This document shows positions 38,270 through 45,870 of a DNA stretch of 64,000 nt, piece by piece. Source of the stretch: UBA6109 sp035366835 (GTDB lineage: Bacteria; Desulfobacterota; Syntrophia; Syntrophales; UBA6109); assembly GCA_035366835.1 (NCBI GenBank), contig DAOSIS010000005.1:1-64000 (forward strand). The letters run 5' to 3'. Positions within the stretch are counted from its first letter, which is position 1. The number at the start of each line of letters is the position of its first letter. The translations under genes and the position numbers were made by a program. The notes beneath the pieces are model-generated. The model was not told where the DNA came from. It searched no databases and saw only the letters and a list, made by a program, of their open reading frames with translations.

Positions 38270-39487
38270 ATGGCAAGAGAGTTGGAAGGAATCCGTATCG
38301 TAGAAGTGGGCGGAGCGGTGGCAATGCCGCTTCCGGGGGTCCTCCTGGGCAGCTGGGGGGCGGAGGTGATTCACGTCGAACCGCCCGGGAAGGGTGACAA
38401 CTGGCGGCATGTGCTCGGGCAGGGCATGGCCGGCTGGGCGAAACCGCATCCGATCAACTATTACTGGGAGCATGCGGACCGCAACAAGAAAAGCATCTGC
38501 ATCAACCTGGCCTCGGCGGAAGGTCAGGCCGTGCTGCACAAGCTCATCGCCTCCGCCGACATCTTCGTCAACAACCTCAGGCCCTACGAGATGAAGAAAT
38601 TCAATCTTACGTACGAGGCCATGTCCAAACTCAACCCCAGGCTGATTTACGCAAATCTGACCGGTTACGGGACCAAGGGCCCGGAAGCGAACGCCGGCGG
38701 TTACGATACCGTGGGTTTCTGGGCGCGCAGCGGCGTCATGGATCTGATGCACGATGCCGATTCGGCGCCGAACATCTCGCGGCCCTGCTACGGCGACAGC
38801 ATCACTTCCCTGAGCCTTCTGGCCGGCATGCTGGCCGCGCTGTACATCCGCGAGAAGACCGGAGTCGCGCAGGCGGTCGAGATCTCGCTGTACAACACGG
38901 CCACCTGGGTGCTCGGGTTCGACATCGCCGGATGTCTGATTTCCGGGGAGGATGTCGTGCGGCCGCAGCGCAAGACCATGGGAAACCCCATCCGCAACGT
39001 CTATCCCACAAAAGACGGCCGCTGGATCATGCTCGGCATGACGAACTCGCAGACCTACTGGGCGGGCTTCTGCAAGGCCATCGACCGGCCCGATCTCGAG
39101 AACGACCCGAAATTCGTCACGCAGGCAGCCAGGGCGCAGAACGCGGCGGAACTGGTGCAGATCATCGAGGCGTACTTCAAGGTCCGGACGCTGGCGGAAC
39201 TGCGGGACAAGCTGAACGCCAACAAGTGCATCTGGTCGCCTGCCGCGACGCCGCTGGAGGTGACGAAGGACGAGCAGGCCCTTGCGAACGACTTCTTCGT
39301 CGAGTGGGACCATCCCAAGTACGGGAAGATCAAGGTCATGAACAACCCGATCAAGCTTTCCAAGACCAAGGCGGAAATCGCCTGCCCGGCGCCTGAATTG
39401 GGTCAGCACACGGGGGGTCTGATGAAAGGCCTCGGATACTCCGAGGACGAGATCGCCAAGCTGAAGGCATCAGGCGCCGTCGCCTGA
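38270..39487 (+). CDS. CaiB/BaiF family (class III) CoA-transferase
   Basis: This 405-residue enzyme belongs to the class III CoA-transferases, which move CoA between carboxylic acids through an aspartyl-CoA intermediate. It opens with LEGIRIVEVGGAVAMPLPG, has EVIHVEPPGKGDNWR, NPRLIYANLTGYG and the candidate catalytic aspartate in CYGDSITSLSLL (about residue 175). The substrate cannot be read from sequence; members act on formate, oxalate, carnitine, itaconate, mesaconate or arylsuccinates. It stands upstream of a sigma-54 activator and an acyl-CoA ligase operon, suggesting a joint pathway. AGGGGGGCAGGT precedes the ATG. Confidence 0.88.
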   Translation: MARELEGIRIVEVGGAVAMPLPGVLLGSWGAEVIHVEPPGKGDNWRHVLGQGMAGWAKPHPINYYWEHADRNKKSICINLASAEGQAVLHKLIASADIFVNNLRPYEMKKFNLTYEAMSKLNPRLIYANLTGYGTKGPEANAGGYDTVGFWARSGVMDLMHDADSAPNISRPCYGDSITSLSLLAGMLAALYIREKTGVAQAVEISLYNTATWVLGFDIAGCLISGEDVVRPQRKTMGNPIRNVYPTKDGRWIMLGMTNSQTYWAGFCKAIDRPDLENDPKFVTQAARAQNAAELVQIIEAYFKVRTLAELRDKLNANKCIWSPAATPLEVTKDEQALANDFFVEWDHPKYGKIKVMNNPIKLSKTKAEIACPAPELGQHTGGLMKGLGYSEDEIAKLKASGAVA

Positions 39488-39506
39488 AACTTCCCGACCC
39501 TGCATC

Positions 39507-39532
39507 CCCCCGGCCGCCGTTCCGGCCGGGGG
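39507..39532 (+). terminator. Hairpin after the CoA-transferase gene
   Basis: CCCCCGGCC (39507-39515) and GGCCGGGGG (39524-39532) form a perfect nine-base-pair stem. The following TGCTTTCC is only weakly T-rich, so termination may be partial. The rest of the 255-base gap before the next gene shows nothing recognisable. Confidence 0.55.
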
Positions 39533-39742
39533 TGCTTTCCTGCGGGCCGGGCAATCCCGGGCTTCCTCCGCCGCGTCATTTGTCCGAAATTGTTCGGCCC
39601 GTCTCTCGGGGACAAGGGGGGCCTCCGGTTTGTTGCCGGACTGCGTATTCTGTCTCATCTTGATGCTCCTGTTGCAGAAAGACACGACCCGCCGTCTCTC
39701 CGAGATGGCGACGGCGGAGAGTCCGTGGATGGTCGAGGCATG

Positions 39743-41833
39743 ATGCGGACACCTTACAGACAGGACAGCGACTTCAATCCATCCGTTCACCAGCGCCCGC
39801 TGCTCGCCGCGTGGAAACGGTTCCTCGAAACCGGTCAGATCACGGCCGACGTCATTCCGCCGCACATCGCCGAATCGTGGAAACAGAGCCGCGCGAAGGG
39901 CGTGGATCCTTTTGTCTGCTCACGCTCGGCGCGACTGGACCCGGGCAGCTTTGAACGGCGCATCGCCGACCTGCAGTATCTCATCTACATCGCAAAACCT
40001 TTCATGGAAAAGATCTATCCGTCGCTCGATCCCCGTCGCTACCTGGTGGTCCTGTACGACGCGGAGGGATATCATCTGCTGCGGATGGGACGGGTGGCCG
40101 CGTTCGAGCGTATCAGCGGTTTTCACATCGAGGGGGGGATCTGTTTCGGGGAGAACAAGATCGGGACCTGCGGCTTCTCGCTCGTCAAGAAGTTGCGAAG
40201 ACCCGTTCAGATCGCCGGCTGCGAACACTATGCCGCTTTCATGCATCGCATCGTCGGCTCCTACGCGCCCATCAACGACCCCGTCGAGGGCGCCCTGATG
40301 GGTGTCATCGGCATTGCCGGGGCGATGACCATGCCCAACCAGCAGACGTTGGATACGATCGCGTCCGCCAGTGCGGCCATTGAAGATTCCATCAAGCAGG
40401 ACCACGCACGGCGGATCTTCTCGGTGCAGGGCCGGACGCTGCAGACCATGATCGATCACCTGGACGAGGGGATCGCCCTGATCGACCGGGAAGGAAGAAT
40501 CGCCGAAATCAATCTCGCGGCGAGGACCATTTTCGGCCTCACCGGCGAGGACGCGAAAGGTCGGCGGTTGGAGGACATTCTCTCTGCGCCCGAGGCGAGG
40601 GGGCTTCTCTCGCTCGCGGAAGGCGATTCGGCCGGATGCGATCGCCCGCTGGAGATCAGCATCCGCAGCAAGCCCTATGCCGTCCGGGGCCGGCCGGTCC
40701 GGGATCCGAAAGAGGGAGACATCGGCCGGATGATCGACCTCAAGGCGCTGCCGCCGTCTGCAAGAAGTGCGAAGAGGCCGGCGGCGGATCAGGATCCGGT
40801 CAAACCGCCGAAGGAAAGCCATCCTCCGCGGAATCCCGTCAGGGAGACCGGCGCGACGAAGGTCTTCTTTGACACGATGATCGCGTCGAGCTCCAAGATG
40901 ACGGAGTTGATCGGACTCGGCAGGATGGCGGCGCGCTCCGGCGCCAATATCATCATCGAAGGGGAAAGCGGCACCGGCAAGGAGATCTTTGCGCACGCCA
41001 TACACAACGAGAGCACCCGCAGGGACGCTCCCTTCGTGGCGATCAACTGCTCGGCCATTCCCGGTGAATTGATGGAGTCCATCCTCTTCGGCCACGAGCA
41101 GGGGGCGTTCACGGGGGCACACCAGACGCACATCGGAAAATTCGAGCTTGCGGACGGCGGCACCGTCTTTCTGGACGAGATCGGCGAGATGCCGGCCGCC
41201 ATGCAGGCGAAGCTGCTCCGCGTGCTGGAGGAAAAAACGATCGAACGCGTCGGCGGCAAGAAGGTCCGCCGCGTCGACGTGCGGATCGTCGCCGCTACGA
41301 ACCGCAACCTCCTCAAGGAAATCCACGCCAACCGGTTCCGCGAGGACCTCTATTACCGTTTGAATGTCTTTCGCATCGCCCTGCCCCCCCTGCGCGAACG
41401 CAAGCAGGAGATCCGTCATCTCGTCCCCTTCTTCGTGCGGCAGTTCGGTCCCCTCTTCAACAAGACCGTGGAAAGGATCCAGGAAGACTACTACCGTTGC
41501 CTCATGGACTACCCCTGGCCCGGGAACATCCGCGAACTCCGCAACGCCGTCGAATACTCGATCGCCGTTCTGAACGGCCCGGTCCTGGCGGCGGAGCACG
41601 TCCTCGGCTTCTTCCGCCAGCCTTCCGCCGACGGCAACGATCCGGCGGACAGGACCTTCCCGGGAGGACCGTTGCCCGGCCTCCTCCTGTCGGAACTGGG
41701 AGACGCGGCGATCCGCAACGCGCTCAGTGCCGCCGACGGCCACAAGACGAAGGCGGCGCGGATGCTGGGGATCAGCCGGACCACGCTGCACCGTAGACTC
41801 AAGCGAATGGCGGTGCAAGGACCGCCGCAATAG
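39743..41833 (+). CDS. Sigma-54-dependent transcriptional activator (GAF-PAS-AAA+-Fis)
   Basis: This 696-residue bacterial enhancer-binding protein resembles the AcoR type. An N-terminal GAF-like sensor (about residues 70-220) is followed by a PAS-like domain (LQTMIDHLDEGIALIDREGRI, near 235), then the AAA+ domain with Walker A GESGTGKE (about 407), the sigma-54 contact loop GAFTGA (about 454) and Walker B VFLDEIGEMP (about 474), and a Fis-type helix-turn-helix (KTKAARMLGISRTTLHRRL, about 665-683). There is no receiver domain, so direct ligand sensing is likely. ATG 39743 is favoured over the adjacent ATG 39740 by spacing to GAGG. The likely target is the operon directly downstream. Confidence 0.93.
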   Translation: MRTPYRQDSDFNPSVHQRPLLAAWKRFLETGQITADVIPPHIAESWKQSRAKGVDPFVCSRSARLDPGSFERRIADLQYLIYIAKPFMEKIYPSLDPRRYLVVLYDAEGYHLLRMGRVAAFERISGFHIEGGICFGENKIGTCGFSLVKKLRRPVQIAGCEHYAAFMHRIVGSYAPINDPVEGALMGVIGIAGAMTMPNQQTLDTIASASAAIEDSIKQDHARRIFSVQGRTLQTMIDHLDEGIALIDREGRIAEINLAARTIFGLTGEDAKGRRLEDILSAPEARGLLSLAEGDSAGCDRPLEISIRSKPYAVRGRPVRDPKEGDIGRMIDLKALPPSARSAKRPAADQDPVKPPKESHPPRNPVRETGATKVFFDTMIASSSKMTELIGLGRMAARSGANIIIEGESGTGKEIFAHAIHNESTRRDAPFVAINCSAIPGELMESILFGHEQGAFTGAHQTHIGKFELADGGTVFLDEIGEMPAAMQAKLLRVLEEKTIERVGGKKVRRVDVRIVAATNRNLLKEIHANRFREDLYYRLNVFRIALPPLRERKQEIRHLVPFFVRQFGPLFNKTVERIQEDYYRCLMDYPWPGNIRELRNAVEYSIAVLNGPVLAAEHVLGFFRQPSADGNDPADRTFPGGPLPGLLLSELGDAAIRNALSAADGHKTKAARMLGISRTTLHRRLKRMAVQGPPQ

Positions 41834-41862
41834 TCTTATTCTGACACACCGGGTCTTGTCAC

Positions 41863-41881
41863 TTGTTTCATAGAGAAACAA
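41863..41881 (+). promoter_or_regulatory. Palindromic candidate upstream activating site
   Basis: TTGTTTC and GAAACAA form a perfect 7-bp inverted repeat around ATAGA, centred about 110 bases upstream of the -24 element below. A looser repeat, TGACA-N10-TGTCA, lies next to it at 41842-41861. Position and symmetry fit a binding site for the enhancer-binding protein encoded just upstream. Confidence 0.6.
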
Positions 41882-41981
41882 CCTTGCCCCCTCCACGAAT
41901 CCGTTCCCTGCCGGCCTTGTCGAGGCCAATATCCTGAATTGACGAGTCAATCGGTTTTCGGCCGGCGGCTGCATTTCCGGC

Positions 41982-41997
41982 TGGCATAGGTCCTGCA
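41982..41997 (+). promoter_or_regulatory. Sigma-54 (-24/-12) promoter
   Basis: TGGCATAGGTCCTGCA matches the sigma-54 consensus TGGCAC-N5-TTGCA, with GG at 41983-41984 and GC at 41995-41996 and the required ten bases between. The transcript would start near 42008, about 55 bases before the SucC-like gene. It faces the operon 42063-45530. Confidence 0.8.
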
Positions 41998-42062
41998 CAA
42001 TCCCCCTGCGAACGGCGAACGGGGCGCCGTTCAAATTCCCGAAAAAGGAGGAACGGGTCTTC

Positions 42063-43328
42063 ATGGCAAGAATTTACGAACATCAGGGGAAGCAGTTGCT
42101 CGCCGGAGCCGGACTTCGAGTTCCGCGGGGCGAAGTCGCGACGACGCCGGAGCAGGCGAAGGAAATCGCCCGCAGGATCGGCAAACGCGTGGTGATCAAG
42201 GCGCAGGTGTGGACGACGGGGCGGTTCAAGGCCGGCGGGATCAAGTTCGCCGATACGCCGGAGGAAGCCTGCGTGCGGGCCCGGCAGGTCCTGGAGACGA
42301 ACATCAAGGGACTTCCCGTGACCAAGGTCCTTGTCGAGGAACTCCTGAAAGTCGCCCACGAGTACTATGTCGGCATCGTCGTGAACTCGTCCGTGAACAT
42401 CAAGGCGCCGGTTCTTGTCTTCAGCACGGAGGGCGGAACGGGAATCGAGGAGGTCGCGGCGAGAAACCCCGAACGTGTCGGGAAACTCCTGATCGATGCG
42501 ATCGACGGACTGGACATCGGGAGGGTCCGCGACCTTCTGACCCGGATGAAGGTCGAAGAGGAGCGGCGGGAAGAACTCGCCAACGCGATCTGGGGCCTCT
42601 ACCGGGTCTTCCGCGATTACGATGCCCGGTCCATTGAGATGAATCCCCTGGTCTGGACGGACGACGGCCAGGCGTACGCGGCCGATTGCCACGTGACGCT
42701 CGATGACGGCTCCATCTTCCGCCACCCCGAATTCGGCATCGAGGTTCCGCGCGATATGGAGCGGGAACCGACGAAGCTGGAAAAGCTCGCCTGGACGCAT
42801 ATCGAGGAGAGCGATTATCGCGGCACGGGTTATTTTGCGCAGATGGTGACGGACTACAGGGGGGACAAGGTCTACGTCGGTTTTCACGGGATCGGCGGCG
42901 GCGGTTCGATGCTGGGGGCGGCGGCCCTGATCAACAAGGGTTTGAAGATCGCCAACTACGCCGACACCAGCGGGGATCCGCCCGCCAGCAAGGTGTACAA
43001 GGTGGTCAAGGCGATCTTTTCCCAGCCGATCTCCGCGTACGTCATGACCGGCGCCTGCCTTGCGAACCAGGAGCAGTGGTATCACGCATTCGCGCTGGTC
43101 AAGGTCCTCCGGGAGGAGCTCCGGGACCGTCCGGGATTCCCCGTTCTCATCCTGATTGCCGGCAACCGGGAAAAGGAGGCCATTCAAATTCTGAAAGACG
43201 GGCTGAAGGACATGGATATCCGCCTGGAGATCTACGGCCGGGAGTACATCTATCGTTCCGACTACATCGGTGAACGCGCGGAAAAGCTCATCGCCGAGTA
43301 CTTGAATGAAGAAAGGGGGGCGGAGTGA
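42063..43328 (+). CDS. ATP-grasp acyl-CoA synthetase, SucC/MtkA-like beta subunit
   Basis: The 421-residue product belongs to the beta-subunit family of succinyl-CoA synthetase and its relatives malate-CoA ligase (MtkA) and citryl-CoA synthetase. It opens YEHQGKQLLAGAGLRVPRG, has VVIKAQVWTTGRFKAGGIKF and MNPLVWTDDGQAYAADCHVTLD. The C-terminal ligase domain (FHGIGGGGSMLGAAALINKG, YADTSGDPPASKVYK) departs clearly from standard SucC, and the protein is about 30 residues longer than E. coli SucC. It pairs with the SucD-like gene 345 bases downstream. The substrate is uncertain; the CitE-type lyase in the operon favours malate, citramalate or citrate over succinate. Confidence 0.85.
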   Translation: MARIYEHQGKQLLAGAGLRVPRGEVATTPEQAKEIARRIGKRVVIKAQVWTTGRFKAGGIKFADTPEEACVRARQVLETNIKGLPVTKVLVEELLKVAHEYYVGIVVNSSVNIKAPVLVFSTEGGTGIEEVAARNPERVGKLLIDAIDGLDIGRVRDLLTRMKVEEERREELANAIWGLYRVFRDYDARSIEMNPLVWTDDGQAYAADCHVTLDDGSIFRHPEFGIEVPRDMEREPTKLEKLAWTHIEESDYRGTGYFAQMVTDYRGDKVYVGFHGIGGGGSMLGAAALINKGLKIANYADTSGDPPASKVYKVVKAIFSQPISAYVMTGACLANQEQWYHAFALVKVLREELRDRPGFPVLILIAGNREKEAIQILKDGLKDMDIRLEIYGREYIYRSDYIGERAEKLIAEYLNEERGAE

Positions 43329-43329
43329 A

Positions 43330-43671
43330 ATGAACGCGAAACGGGACATTCTTTCCTTTGAGACGAAATGCATGAAAGTCACGATCGACTATTCCCGGTG
43401 CGAGGCGGCCCGTTCCGGGGCCGCGAATCCCGGCTGCGGCTTTGCCTGCGTCAAGGCGGACCGCATGTATGACCGCGGTCTGCTGCGGATCGAGGGCCGC
43501 CGGCCGGTACTGGCGGTTCCTCCGGGAGACGCGAAAAAGATCTCCAACGAATCCCTGTCCTGGGAGTATGCCTGCAATCAGGCGGGTTGCGGTGCCATCA
43601 GGATCGCGGTCCCTTTCCCAGGGCTTGAAGAGTACCGGAAGACGGTCGACCTTACGGGAAGAAGGAGGTAG
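43330..43671 (+). CDS. Small six-cysteine protein between the ligase subunits
   Basis: I do not recognise this 113-residue protein. It has cysteines at 14, 24, 36, 40, 82 and 87, in the patterns C-x11-CGFAC and ACNQAGC, spaced in a way that could hold an iron-sulfur cluster or zinc, with VTIDYSRC resembling the start of a ferredoxin-type strand. No signal peptide or membrane helix is seen. It begins one base after the SucC-like stop and is followed four bases later by the SucD-like gene, so it is translationally embedded between two subunits of one enzyme. It may be a third subunit or a redox regulator; that is inference. Confidence 0.7.
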   Translation: MNAKRDILSFETKCMKVTIDYSRCEAARSGAANPGCGFACVKADRMYDRGLLRIEGRRPVLAVPPGDAKKISNESLSWEYACNQAGCGAIRIAVPFPGLEEYRKTVDLTGRRR

Positions 43672-43675
43672 CGCC

Positions 43676-44578
43676 ATGTCCATCATTCTGCAGGAAGGGA
43701 CCAGCGTCATGATCCAGGGCATCACGGGACGCTTCGGCCAATTCGTGGCCCGCAACATGCTGGACAACGGCACCAACGTCGTCGCGGGAGTGACGCCGGG
43801 CAAGGCGGGGCAGAGGGTATGGGACATCCCCGTCTACGACACGGTGCGCGAGGCATGGGACGCCCACGGACCCATCGAGACCGCGCTGATCGTCGTGCCT
43901 GGTCCCGAGGCCAGGACGGCGCTGATGGAGACCGTCGGCGTCCCCTTCAAGAACGTTCTCATGGAGATCGAACGCGTCCCCCTCCACGATTCGCTGGCCT
44001 GTATCGCCGCCTGCAAGAGGGCGGGAATCCGGCTCATCGGTCCGGGCTCCGGCGGCATCGTATGCCCGGGCAAGGGTACGCTGGGACTGTTCGGATCTCC
44101 GGAAATGGCGGAAATCGCTTTCCATCCCGGCAGAATCGGTGTAATCTCCCGCAGCGGCGGCCAGACGAGCACCCTGTCCTACGAAGTATGCAAGGCCGGT
44201 TTCGGGATCAGCACGGCCGTCAACCTGGGCTCCGAGTCCGTCCTGGGGACGACCTTCTCCGAGCTTCTTCCGCTGTTCCAGGAAGACGCCGAAACGGATG
44301 CCGTCGTCTACTACGGCGAGATCGGCGGCGTGATGGAAGAGGAGGCGGCGGATCTGATGCGTGCGGGCGGGTATCGCAAGCCGCTGGTCGCCTACATCGC
44401 CGGGCGCGGCCTGCCTGCGGGCATTCGCTTTTCCCACGCGAGCGCCATCATCGAGGGAGGCCGGGGCACCGCCGAAGGGAAGGTGGGGGCCCTCAAGGGG
44501 GCCGGGGCGCATGTCGTAGACAACCCCGCCGATATCGGCTCCACGCTGAAAAAGATATTCTTGAACGTGACTTTCTGA
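43676..44578 (+). CDS. Acyl-CoA synthetase, SucD/MtkB-like alpha subunit
   Basis: The 300-residue product is an alpha subunit of the succinyl-CoA synthetase family. It has the CoA-binding Rossmann start (SVMIQGITGRFGQFVARNML), IGPGSGGIVCPG, GVISRSGGQTSTLSYE and the phospho-histidine region FSHASAIIEGGRGTAEGK with H254 as the likely phosphorylated residue. These support a working ADP- or GDP-forming acyl-CoA ligase. ATG 43676 is preceded by AAGGAGG at 43662-43668. It would form the enzyme with the SucC-like protein upstream. Confidence 0.88.
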   Translation: MSIILQEGTSVMIQGITGRFGQFVARNMLDNGTNVVAGVTPGKAGQRVWDIPVYDTVREAWDAHGPIETALIVVPGPEARTALMETVGVPFKNVLMEIERVPLHDSLACIAACKRAGIRLIGPGSGGIVCPGKGTLGLFGSPEMAEIAFHPGRIGVISRSGGQTSTLSYEVCKAGFGISTAVNLGSESVLGTTFSELLPLFQEDAETDAVVYYGEIGGVMEEEAADLMRAGGYRKPLVAYIAGRGLPAGIRFSHASAIIEGGRGTAEGKVGALKGAGAHVVDNPADIGSTLKKIFLNVTF

Positions 44579-44597
44579 ACACAAGGGGAGGGTGGGA

Positions 44598-45530
44598 ATG
44601 GCTGATGTGAGAATCTGGAGATCGCTGCTTTTCGTGCCGGCCAACAACTGGAAGATGCTCAACAAGGCGACCGGGGAGCAGGAAGACGCGGTCATCATCG
44701 ATTTGGAGGACGCCTGTCCCATGGCGGACAAGGAGACGGGACGGACATTTGCGAGGGACATTTCCCCCCTGTACAAGAAGCAGGGGATCGACGTCCTGGT
44801 GCGGATCAACTCCCTCCAGACGCGGGGGCTTACCGCCGAAGACATCAAGATCATTGTCCGGGAAGAGCTGGACGGTGTCGTGCTGGCGAAGACGGAGACG
44901 GAACAGGACATCCGCGAAGTCGAAAAGCTTCTCGCCGATGCGGAGCAGGCCAGCGGGCAGACGGGGAAGACCTTGATTCTGCCCCTTCTCGAATCGCCGA
45001 AGGGCGTCCAGAACGCCGGCGAAATCGCCGCCGCGAGCGAACGGGTGGCAGGGCTCGCGTTCGGCGCGGCGGACTTCATGCGCGAGATGGGGGCCGGGTT
45101 CGCCGTCACCAAGATGAACCCCGATGAGTATGCGCCCTTCCTGGCTTATCCCCGTTCGGCGATCTCGGTTGCGGCGGCTGCTGCCGGCATTCTGGCCATC
45201 GACACGCCGTTCTTCGGGACGCTGACCGATCAGGAGAGGCTGGAGCGCGAGGCCCATGCGGTCAGGCTCATGGGTTTCAAAGGAAAACTGGCAATCCATC
45301 CCCGACAGCTGGAGACGCTGAATCGCGTGTTCTCGCCGTCCGAGGAGGATGTCGCACTGAGCCGGCGGATGATCGAGGCCTACCTGAAGGCGGAGGCCGA
45401 AGGGAAGGGCGCGGCGACCCTGGACGGCAAGATGATCGATGTCGCGATGTACAAGATGGGGATGGAAACCGTCGCCAAGGCGGAGGGGATCGCCGCCAGG
45501 GCCGTCCGCAGGAAGGCGGAATCCAACTGA
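44598..45530 (+). CDS. HpcH/HpaI-CitE family CoA-ester lyase
   Basis: This 310-residue aldolase-type lyase resembles malyl-CoA, citramalyl-CoA and citryl-CoA lyases. It has RSLLFVPANNWKML at the N terminus, the metal-site DLEDACPMADKE (about residue 37), RINSLQTRGL, ILPLLESPKGVQNAGEIA and GFKGKLAIHPRQLE. Such enzymes split a hydroxyacyl-CoA into acetyl-CoA and an oxoacid. Following an acyl-CoA ligase pair, the simplest scheme is malate to malyl-CoA to glyoxylate plus acetyl-CoA, or citramalate to pyruvate plus acetyl-CoA. ATG 44598 follows GGGGAGG; a GTG six bases upstream is in frame. Confidence 0.87.
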   Translation: MADVRIWRSLLFVPANNWKMLNKATGEQEDAVIIDLEDACPMADKETGRTFARDISPLYKKQGIDVLVRINSLQTRGLTAEDIKIIVREELDGVVLAKTETEQDIREVEKLLADAEQASGQTGKTLILPLLESPKGVQNAGEIAAASERVAGLAFGAADFMREMGAGFAVTKMNPDEYAPFLAYPRSAISVAAAAAGILAIDTPFFGTLTDQERLEREAHAVRLMGFKGKLAIHPRQLETLNRVFSPSEEDVALSRRMIEAYLKAEAEGKGAATLDGKMIDVAMYKMGMETVAKAEGIAARAVRRKAESN

Positions 45531-45543
45531 AGGCTGCCGAAGA

Positions 45544-45671
45544 GGGCCTTTCGGGCCCGCCGCAGGGCTCTGCGGCGTCATGCGCGACATCCTCAGGAAA
45601 GCCCCGGAAGTTCCTGCCGGGCGTCTTGCGGCGCCCGGCATATCGGCGGAGCGGAGCGCTCCGCCGATATG
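45544..45671 (+). repeat. Array of four intergenic hairpins
   Basis: In the 340-base gap after the lyase gene, four hairpins follow each other: GGGCC/GGCCC (45544 on), GCCGCAG/CTGCGGC (45559-45576), TGCCGGGCG/CGCCCGGCA (45615-45640), and a perfect 15-bp stem of CATATCGGCGGAGCG with its complement around the 3-base loop GAG (45639-45671). The last two overlap by two bases and could be alternative folds. None is followed by a T-run. They may stop Rho-dependent transcription or protect mRNA ends. Confidence 0.6.
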
Positions 45672-45717
45672 AAATCCTGCCGGATTCCGAGAGCGCATCC
45701 CGGGAAAGTGATAATTC

Positions 45718-45746
45718 TTGACACATAGCGGGTTCATCGCTATAAG
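45718..45746 (+). promoter_or_regulatory. Strong sigma-70 promoter of the first complex II operon
   Basis: TTGACA (45718-45723), a 17-base spacer and TATAAG (45741-45746) form the best sigma-70 match in the window. The transcript would start near 45753, leaving a leader of about 118 bases. Confidence 0.75.
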
Positions 45747-45771
45747 ACGGCAGTTTTCCGTTCATGACTGG

Positions 45772-45810
45772 GGCTCATGCGTCGCGGACAGATTGTCCAC
45801 GACATGAGCC
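45772..45810 (+). promoter_or_regulatory. Long hairpin in the complex II leader
   Basis: GGCTCATG (45772-45779) pairs with CATGAGCC (45803-45810); after a 2-base bulge, TCG/CGA and GGACA/TGTCC continue the stem to a 3-base loop. No U-run follows. The remaining leader to 45870 is AT-rich and ends in CTTGGGGGGAT before the ATG. It could be a stability or regulatory element. Confidence 0.5.
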
Positions 45811-45870
45811 AGGTTCCCTTCGTTCGAAACATTCAACATTCTTTTCACATCTTCTTGGGGGGATAGAATT

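Noticed and set aside
39920..42064. Open frame of 714 codons opposite the sigma-54 activator
   Set aside because: It is antisense to a gene with complete AAA+ and HTH motifs and would also cover the sigma-54 promoter.
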